A DNA stretch of 29,971 nt from Anaerobacillus alkalidiazotrophicus (GTDB lineage Bacteria > Bacillota > Bacilli > Bacillales_H > Anaerobacillaceae). The DNA lies in the NCBI RefSeq assembly GCF_001866055.1, contig NZ_MLQS01000022.1:1-29971 (forward strand), given 5' to 3'. Under the pieces are notes generated by a model. The model was not told the origin of the DNA, did not search any database, and saw only the letters and a list, made by a program, of their open reading frames with translations. The position numbers were made by a program, and so were the translations under genes. Position 1 is the stretch's first letter. Every line of letters begins with the position of its first letter. This document shows positions 24,723 through 29,971 of this stretch, piece by piece.

Positions 24723-25544
24723 ATGAATGAGGTTATTTCGACAAAATCTCTATGTCTAGGTTACGACGAGACGATTATTATCAAGGAATTAGATTTAGAG
24801 ATTCCCAAAGGGGAAATAACTGTATTTATTGGTGGGAATGGTTGTGGGAAGTCAACGTTATTACGTTCCATTTCTCGTCTACTCAAACCAAAAACCGGTT
24901 CGGTTTTTCTTGATGGAAAAGAAATTACTACTATTCCAGCTAAAGAAGTTGCAAAAAAGATGGCGATCCTACCACAATCACCAATTGCACCAGAAGGCTT
25001 GACTGTTTATCAACTAGTTAAGCAGGGGCGGTATCCTTACCAATCATGGATAAAACAATGGACAAAAGCTGATGAAAAAAAGGTTCAAAACGCTCTTCGT
25101 GTAACTAGGTTAATAGAATTTAAAGATAGGGCAATTGATGAATTATCAGGTGGACAACGACAACGTGCTTGGATTGCGATGACATTGGCTCAAGATACGG
25201 ATATTATTTTATTAGATGAACCAACAACTTATTTAGATATGACTCACCAAATTGAAATTTTAGATCTTTTGTTTGAATTAAATGAAAAAGAAAATCGAAC
25301 AATCATTATGGTTTTACATGACTTAAATCTTGCCTGTCGGTATGCACATAATATAGTCGCTCTTAAAAATGGAGCTATTTTTGCAAAAGGAAAGCCAGAG
25401 AACGTTATTACACTTGAAATGGTTAAACAGGTTTTTGATATGGAATGCCAAATATTAAAAGATCCATTATTTGGAACGCCTCTTTGTATTCCGCATGGAA
25501 GAGGGCGGTGTATTATACAGGAAAATAAGGTTGTTGGTGTATAA
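24723..25544 (+). CDS. FecE/FhuC-type ABC ATPase
   Basis: A 273-residue ATPase with Walker A GGNGCGKST, signature LSGGQRQRAW, Walker B IILLDEPTTYLD and H-loop VLHDLNLA. I start at the ATG at 24723 because it has GGGGAGG 6-8 nt upstream; a TTG at 24705 would overlap that site. It resembles the ATPase at 5991 (shared DEPTTYLDxxHQ and VLHDLN) but is a separate paralogue. Divergent from the lipoprotein and double permease, it most likely supplies their ATPase; it could also serve permeases encoded elsewhere, as FhuC does in Staphylococcus. Confidence 0.9.
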   Translation: MNEVISTKSLCLGYDETIIIKELDLEIPKGEITVFIGGNGCGKSTLLRSISRLLKPKTGSVFLDGKEITTIPAKEVAKKMAILPQSPIAPEGLTVYQLVKQGRYPYQSWIKQWTKADEKKVQNALRVTRLIEFKDRAIDELSGGQRQRAWIAMTLAQDTDIILLDEPTTYLDMTHQIEILDLLFELNEKENRTIIMVLHDLNLACRYAHNIVALKNGAIFAKGKPENVITLEMVKQVFDMECQILKDPLFGTPLCIPHGRGRCIIQENKVVGV

Positions 25545-26051
25545 GGTAGATATTAAGTGACTCTCTCCACAAAAGAACGAGGGTTAAAAAGAAATGAACG
25601 AATTATAAGATAGAATGCTAGATTTGAGGAAGAAAAGAAGAAAATACAAGAAGATTTTCATTTTCTTACGAAAGAACTGAAACCGTTGATCTTCAACTTT
25701 ACCAAAAAATCCTTTAGAAATTACTTTCCAAATGGTTGAAAGCCCTAGAGTGAAAGGTGTCATGGTGTGATGCCTGAAACCGATGATTTATAAAGAAGCT
25801 TTGGGCATTTTGCTAACAAAATGCTAACATTTACTTAAATAAGGGCCTAAATTAGAGGTTTTCCATTAGTTCTTTGAACTTTTTGGAAGCCTTTTTTTAA
25901 GTTCTTTCCTCACAGTGATTAACAATTTTTCAAAAGAACGATTTTTAGAGCAGTGATTATAATAGCGTAAGATGTCCTAAATTGGGAACACGCGGATTTT
26001 TACATTCCTCTAGAAAAATAAATGTTTTATATCAAAAATTATTCGGATTGC
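25545..26051. other. No intact gene; degraded coding DNA
   Basis: About 500 bases without a usable gene. A plus-strand frame broken by an in-frame TAG encodes a charged segment (EEEKKKIQEDFHFLTKELK, near 25629-25690), which looks like a relic of a coding gene of unknown family. The direct repeat TGCTAACA (near 25811 and 25822) is present. Nothing else is recognised. Confidence 0.4.
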
Positions 26052-26105
26052 TTGACGGTGAGAACTTATATCAATTAATATAAGTGTTAATGATAATAAT
26101 TCTCA
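26052..26105 (+). promoter_or_regulatory. Fur-controlled promoter of the decayed IDEAL paralogue
   Basis: -35 TTGACG (26052-26057), -10 TAATAT (26076-26081), 18-nt spacer, and Fur box TGATAATAATTCTCA (26091-26105, one mismatch). The control region seems intact although the gene behind it is broken. Confidence 0.65.
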
Positions 26106-26326
26106 ATCAGCTTATTGGCTGTTAATTTTGAACCTAATGGAGGTAATTTTTTTGTTTATTTACTTAATATTAGGTCAGAATCCTTAGGAAGTATTCCAAA
26201 TAAAACGTTTTTAGTACCCGATCTGTATACTACTAAAAATTAGGGTGTATTTATTAACGACACACTATATTGACTTAATTTATGTTGGAAAATTATCTGG
26301 AAATTTATGTTAAAGGAGAAAGGGAA

Positions 26327-26622
26327 ATGGACCGTCATTTTATTGCGACTAATAGCTTTACACATCAAATAGATTTTTTTGTTCATGCGATAACTATTCC
26401 GAGTTTTTAAAAATTAAAACATCGGATATTCTACACATTTCTAATGACTGCAAATTTATAGAAGGTTTAGGCTGGTATTTTTTAGTAATAATTAATGAAT
26501 GTGTCAATCTATATATAAGTAAGGAAGATTTAGATAAGTATTTTATGAAAGGATTACTTATTACTATGTTAGATATAGAATTGAAATTCAACTATTTAAA
26601 GTACCAAGTAAATGAGTCTCTC
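26327..26622 (+). pseudogene. Frameshifted and truncated paralogue of the IDEAL protein
   Basis: ATG at 26327 with AAAGGAG upstream encodes 21 matching residues (MDRHFIATNS...), then a shift of frame near 26389 and a stop at 26408-26410. In the second frame translation continues as DNYSEFLKIKTSD to NYLKYQVNESL (to 26622). The joined product (99 residues) aligns without large gaps with residues 1-100 of the protein at 20898: KGWFIFVFING vs LGWYFLVIINE, DLELEKNFLNYQIDKSL vs DIELKFNYLKYQVNESL. The C-terminal IDEAL motif is cut off at 26622, where unrelated DNA begins. Confidence 0.7.
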
Positions 26623-26945
26623 GTAATCGCGATAGAAGTTCATTCCAAAAACATGCAAGGCGACCTTCGGAGTTTCACCGCGTCGATGGCGCTTTTGAAA
26701 CACGAAGCGAATGAAAAGATTACAGAGGAAAATGACGGAAAAGACCTAAAACATAAGTATGTCAAGGATAAAATCTGCATCAAACGTTGTTAATCCTTCA
26801 ACAGATATGTTTTCACCAAAATCCCCACCATCACATTTGATATACCAACGAAATTTATAGCCGTCCATACTTTTCACCTCACAACTTAAGTATGGACATC
26901 GAAGTGTAAGGCTAAAAGCGTATACCGTCTAAAGACGGTGGAGTT
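26623..26945. other. Foreign-looking segment between two broken genes
   Basis: Inserted between the truncated IDEAL paralogue and the truncated TspO-like gene. Bases about 26640-26720 are clearly more GC-rich than the neighbours and keep an open plus-strand frame (EVHSKNMQGDLRSFTAS...). Near 26918-26935 a hairpin ACCGTC-TAAA-GACGGT occurs close to the right junction, resembling the subterminal hairpins of IS200/IS605-type elements. No transposase is visible. The identity of the segment is not established. Confidence 0.35.
26746..26868 (-). CDS. 40-residue ORF of unknown function, possibly truncated
   Basis: A minus-strand ORF starting MDGYKFRWYIKC, with a good ribosome binding site (GAGGTG, 6-7 nt before the ATG). 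It ends inside the foreign segment with TAG at 26746-26748. It may be the 5' part of a gene cut by rearrangement. No family was recognised. Confidence 0.3.
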   Translation of the reverse strand: MDGYKFRWYIKCDGGDFGENISVEGLTTFDADFILDILMF

Positions 26946-27231
26946 AGACCACGCATTTGGAAATTAAAATAAATAGGGGTGTCGCTACAACATAGACAGG
27001 TAAATCCCTTCTTGCTCTAGGAAGTTGACGAAGAACCCAAACGATTAAAAGTAAATAAATCAATCCCCAAATACTAAATACGTATCCAGCGGGGGTAAAT
27101 AAAACGTTCAAGCGATTGGCGATCTCAGAAGTTGTTTGATTATTAAATGGTAGGGCGTTTGCTAAATAATTGATCAAAATAACAAAAATTAGTGCAAATA
27201 AATTTAAGAGAAACCGTACCATACTAAACAC
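26944..27231 (-). pseudogene. TspO-like tryptophan-rich membrane protein, truncated
   Basis: A 95-residue product with hydrophobic helices and the block NALPFNNQTTSEIANRLN, then FTPAGYVFSIWGLIYLLL, typical of the longer TspO/MBR-like 'tryptophan-rich sensory protein' family of Bacillales (usually around 250 residues). Homology stops near residue 90, at about base 26955, where the reading frame enters the foreign segment and terminates. TspO proteins bind porphyrins, which fits the island's theme, but the truncation makes activity doubtful. Confidence 0.65.
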
Positions 27232-27394
27232 CTCTTTGTTTTAGTATTATACATATTCATAAATGTTAGACAAGATAACTATAATAGAATATCGAGGTAT
27301 AATAAGCCAGGCGCCTGTATCAATAAATTATAACTATTATTATTTCGTGGGATACTAATCATAGTATAGATACAAGTGTAAAGGGATGAGGACA

Positions 27395-27718
27395 ATGGAT
27401 GAAAAAGTTTTAATTGTAGAGGGAACTAGTGACCGTAAGCGTGTAAAAAAAGTACTTGATGAGCCTGTAGATGTGATCTGTACTTATGGGACATTGAGTA
27501 ACGAAAAACTAGAAACATTAATTTTTCCAATTGAAGATAAAGATGTTTATATACTTGTAGATGCCGATGATGCTGGTGAAAGCTTGAGAAAACAATTAAA
27601 GAGGGAACTGCCTAATGCGACTCATTTGTACACACAAAAAGGGTACGGGCAAGTTGAGACAACCCCAATTGATTACCTTACAGAAGTTTTACGAGGGTAT
27701 TTTCATGTGAAACAATAG
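27395..27718 (+). CDS. YusF-like Toprim-domain protein
   Basis: A 107-residue single Toprim-domain protein, similar to the N-terminal part of ribonuclease M5 and to B. subtilis YusF. Toprim motifs are IVEGTSDRKRV (conserved Glu) and ILVDADDAGESLR (the DxD motif). I chose the ATG at 27395 over one 9 nt upstream because AAAGGG is then 9 nt away. Probably a nucleic-acid enzyme or regulator of unknown role; it has its own terminator and no clear link to iron. Confidence 0.85.
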   Translation: MDEKVLIVEGTSDRKRVKKVLDEPVDVICTYGTLSNEKLETLIFPIEDKDVYILVDADDAGESLRKQLKRELPNATHLYTQKGYGQVETTPIDYLTEVLRGYFHVKQ

Positions 27719-27742
27719 TATTCTTGGAATTTAAAGTTTTAA

Positions 27743-27785
27743 ACAGATATTCCATATTTAATTGTGGATTTCTGTTTTTTTTGTG
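27743..27785 (+). terminator. Probable terminator of the Toprim gene
   Basis: An imperfect hairpin (ACAGATATTCCA paired with TGGATTTCTGT, with mismatches) followed by a run of eight T at about 27776-27783. Confidence 0.6.
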
Positions 27786-27944
27786 ACAAATGGTTATTTG
27801 TATAAGTAGGTCATTTTATGTTTCAAGTTATAAATAAAAAAAGAATAGGAAATTACCCCCAAAAAGAGTTCTTGATAAATAATGAGCGTTTCCACTTGCC
27901 ATATCTCTTCATATCTCCATAAAGTAAAATAAGATTATCATTTT

Positions 27945-28070
27945 AATTGAGTGAATTTCATAATGCCAATAACTTCGCCACATCAATCTGAATCTAGTTG
28001 AGAACGGTTTAACTCAACTAGATGTAGTATCTTAGTGGCGTTTAATCTATATTATGAAATTCATTGAATT
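27945..28070. repeat. 126-nt MITE-like interrupted inverted repeat
   Basis: Terminal arms 27945-27964 and 28051-28070 match over 20 nt with two mismatches (13 bp perfect at 27952-27964/28051-28063). Inside are two further complementary blocks placed symmetrically: CGCCAC (27976-27981) with GTGGCG (28035-28040), and ATCTAGTTGAG (27992-28002) with CTCAACTAGAT (28013-28023). The whole can fold into one long hairpin. No coding frame. It could be a miniature transposable element or a structured RNA. The rest of 27786-27944 shows nothing notable. Confidence 0.7.
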
Positions 28071-28072
28071 AC

Positions 28073-28094
28073 CCCATCAATTGAATTTGATGGG
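28073..28094. repeat. Short hairpin beside the 126-nt element
   Basis: CCCATCAA (28073-28080) and TTGATGGG (28087-28094), 6-nt loop. Followed by AT-rich sequence to the phospholipase gene; may be a separate hairpin terminator. The stretch 28095-28260 holds no gene. Confidence 0.5.
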
Positions 28095-28260
28095 CAATTA
28101 TTTTCATAAGAACCTGCCGATAAAAACAATTAAAACGTTATTGGTTCATGAGGGGAGCTTTTTTTCATATTATTTTATATAACAAGAGAAGAGTGTCATC
28201 TAAACGAATAAGTTAGACCCGTTTTCTAAACCAAATAAACCGGTAAAAGAGGTGTGAATC

Positions 28261-29718
28261 GTGATTAGAAACAGGCCGAAAACACTATCTAAAGTAGTAA
28301 CTGGATTATTTGTCACATGTGTATTATATGTAATATATGTAATATATGCATTTTCTTTTGGAGTTCTTATTTTTCATTTTCATCAATATTCGGAAAGCAA
28401 CTATCTTGAACAAAATCGGGTGGAACGTTTTTGGGGAGAAGAAATTTCACAGGATAGGGTCGTTTTAGTAGATGATAGGTATGAAGCTGGTATTGCTCGT
28501 ATTCATATGATTGAAAATGCTCAACATACATTAGATATCTCCTATTATACAATTCACCCTGGACAGTCTAGTGACATCTTTTTTTCTTATATTATTTCTG
28601 CTGCAGATCGAGGAGTTCAAGTTCGCCTATTGCTAGACGGAATTTTTCATAATTTGAAGGGTAATAGAAAAGGGATTCTATATTCTTTAGCATATCATCC
28701 TGGTATTGAATTAAAGTTTTATGAACCATTCGATATGTTTCGCCCATGGACGTGGAATAATAGGCTGCATGATAAGTTAATCATTGCTGATAAAGAGCTA
28801 GCAATGATCGGCGGACGAAATATTGGTGATAAATATTTCGCACCTGATGGGTATGAAGGTGCCTCAAACGATCGAGATGTCATTATTATTAATACAGGTA
28901 CCGAAAATGTTGAAGACAGTGGTATTTATGATATGAAAAATTATTTTGAGTATGTTTGGAACCATGATTTTTCTAAATTTCCATTATCTCAATTAACGAA
29001 AGCACAAGAGGAAAAGAGCCAAAAAACACTTTCAAATTTCAGGAGATATATAGGGAGTGGTGGTGGGCTTGATTACCAAGACATTGATTGGATTGAGCGC
29101 TCATTGCCAACCAACAAAATTACGTTTATCCATAATCCGATTGATCGTTTAAACAAAGAACCTTGGGTATGGTATGATATTACTCGTTTAATGGAAAATT
29201 CAGAAAAGTCAATTTACATTCAAAGCCCGTATATTTTACCTACTAACAATATGGTGAAGCATATAGATGTAAACGAAATTACTGCTGAAGATATAGTGAT
29301 ATTGACTAACTCACTTGCTGCTACCCCTAATAAGTTAGCGTATTCTGGATATTTAAGATATCGTGAATCAATCGCAAATTCTGGTGTGAATTTGTTCGAA
29401 TATCAAGGGCCTACAGAATCATTGCATACAAAAACATATGTATTTGATAGTAGAATTAGTATGATCGGCTCCTTTAACCTAGATCCGAGAAGTACGTACC
29501 TAAGTACAGAGTCAATGGTTGTAATTGATAGCAAACAATTTGCTGATAGCATAGAGAGTAAAATAGAAGATCATCTTTTATATGATAGCCTAAAGGTAAA
29601 ACATGATGGGGAGTACATTGATAACCCTCTTGTTGTAGAGGAAGACGTTTCCTTTTTTAAAGCAACGATAACGAAGAGTTTATCAATTTTCATGCGGTTT
29701 TTTGAATTTTTGTTGTGA
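28261..29718 (+). CDS. ClsC-like phospholipase D/cardiolipin synthase family protein
   Basis: A 485-residue membrane-anchored enzyme of the phospholipase D superfamily. The GTG start follows AGAGGTGTG. One N-terminal helix (about 14-36) is followed by two HKD motifs: LHDKLIIADKELAMIGGRNIGD (His170) and LHTKTYVFDSRISMIGSFNLDPRS (His389). The GGRNIGDKYF and SFNLDPRS wording matches E. coli ClsC/YmdC better than B. subtilis ClsA, which has two helices. It probably makes or remodels phospholipids such as cardiolipin; substrate unproven. It lies outside the iron region and next to an ISL3 element. Confidence 0.88.
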   Translation: MIRNRPKTLSKVVTGLFVTCVLYVIYVIYAFSFGVLIFHFHQYSESNYLEQNRVERFWGEEISQDRVVLVDDRYEAGIARIHMIENAQHTLDISYYTIHPGQSSDIFFSYIISAADRGVQVRLLLDGIFHNLKGNRKGILYSLAYHPGIELKFYEPFDMFRPWTWNNRLHDKLIIADKELAMIGGRNIGDKYFAPDGYEGASNDRDVIIINTGTENVEDSGIYDMKNYFEYVWNHDFSKFPLSQLTKAQEEKSQKTLSNFRRYIGSGGGLDYQDIDWIERSLPTNKITFIHNPIDRLNKEPWVWYDITRLMENSEKSIYIQSPYILPTNNMVKHIDVNEITAEDIVILTNSLAATPNKLAYSGYLRYRESIANSGVNLFEYQGPTESLHTKTYVFDSRISMIGSFNLDPRSTYLSTESMVVIDSKQFADSIESKIEDHLLYDSLKVKHDGEYIDNPLVVEEDVSFFKATITKSLSIFMRFFEFLL

Positions 29719-29782
29719 AAAGTAGGTTCTACGTCAAATGTTGGGGTAGATAGATCTTAGGCTACCGCGCTACGCTTGGTGG

Positions 29783-29824
29783 CCTTATCATTTTTCGAGG
29801 GAATTCCCTCGAAAAATGATAAGG
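29783..29824. terminator. Perfect 42-bp palindrome at the ISL3 end
   Basis: The 42 bases are their own reverse complement with no loop (centre between 29803 and 29804). It lies between the transposase stop and the terminal repeat and probably stops transcription in both directions. Confidence 0.85.
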
Positions 29825-29842
29825 GTTTTATACTAAAGCCTA

Positions 29843-29971
29843 CTATCCGACATGAGACCCTATTCTTTTATACTGATGTGACAATAATATTTTCGCTCGG
29901 AACCGATCAAAATTTCTAAAGCCAAAAGCATTTCTTTTTAAGACTTTTGTAGAATTATTTATCCCTTCCAA
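29843..29971 (-). CDS. ISL3-type transposase, C-terminal 42 residues
   Basis: The frame is open at the window edge and ends with TAG at 29843-29845. The visible residues contain NSTKVLKRNAFGFRNFDRFR, which is the conserved C-terminal block of ISL3 transposases (KxxKRxAFGFRxFxxFRxRIL). Confidence 0.8.
   Translation of the reverse strand: MEGINNSTKVLKRNAFGFRNFDRFRAKILLSHQYKRIGSHVG

Larger units (their letters stand above)
29726..29971 (-). mobile_element. ISL3-family insertion sequence, one end (cut by window edge)
   Basis: An ISL3-like terminal inverted repeat (GGTTCTACGTCAAATGTTGG, from about 29725) is followed inward by a perfect palindrome and the 3' end of an ISL3-type transposase on the minus strand. 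The element continues beyond the window. The assignment rests on the terminal sequence and the transposase C-terminus. Confidence 0.75.

Noticed and set aside
26918..26935. A complete IS200/IS605 element in the 26623-26945 segment
   Set aside because: A subterminal-like hairpin is present, but no TnpA or TnpB coding sequence could be found.
1..29971. CRISPR arrays, tRNA or rRNA genes
   Set aside because: No regularly spaced direct repeats and no recognisable tRNA or rRNA sequences were seen in the window.

Overview
The window looks like chromosomal DNA of a low-GC Gram-positive bacterium of the Bacillales, probably a Bacillaceae member. The DNA is AT-rich, ribosome binding sites are strong GGAGG types, TTG and GTG starts occur, and lipoproteins, sortase-anchored proteins, a DUF1540 protein, an IDEAL-domain protein and a YusF-like Toprim protein are present. 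Species cannot be named from sequence alone. Both edges are cut inside transposase genes: an IS1182-type 3' end on the left and an ISL3-type 3' end on the right.

Almost everything between the edges is an iron/heme acquisition island. Region 1 (387-3448, minus strand) is a cell-wall heme relay: an IsdC-like single-NEAT protein, a two-NEAT protein, and sortase B, driven from a promoter with a Fur box. Region 2 (3772-15086, plus strand) is divergent from it and also starts at a Fur-box promoter. It holds a heme-type ABC importer (IsdE lipoprotein, IsdF permease, ATPase), then all three subunits of a class I metallochelatase (BchI/ChlI-like, BchD/ChlD-like and a 1211-residue BchH/CobN-like catalytic subunit), then, after a terminator, an ABC-2 exporter. 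No heme oxygenase gene is visible in the window. My main hypothesis is that the ATP-dependent chelatase runs in reverse, removing iron from imported heme, and that the exporter may dispose of the porphyrin.

Region 3 (15087-17035) contains small genes (DUF1540; a Cys/His-rich 67-residue protein behind a perfect Fur box and a perfect 22-bp inverted repeat) and decayed DNA: an EAL-domain fragment and a broken copy of the 3' end of the exporter permease. Region 4 (17056-20753) is a Fur-box-preceded operon of an SsuA/ThiY-type ABC importer with a methyltransferase and a cupin, of unknown substrate. Region 5 (20898-21427) is an IDEAL-domain protein followed by an orphan Fur box and hairpin. Region 6 (21529-25544) is a second Fe-siderophore-type importer, with a lipoprotein and an FhuB-like double permease on the minus strand and a divergent ATPase.

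Region 7 (25545-27231) is a decay zone with a frameshifted, truncated paralogue of the IDEAL protein, foreign-looking segments and a truncated TspO-like membrane protein. Region 8 (27395-29718) has a Toprim protein, a 126-nt MITE-like inverted repeat and a ClsC-like phospholipase D/cardiolipin synthase. All homology calls are by eye; no database search was run.
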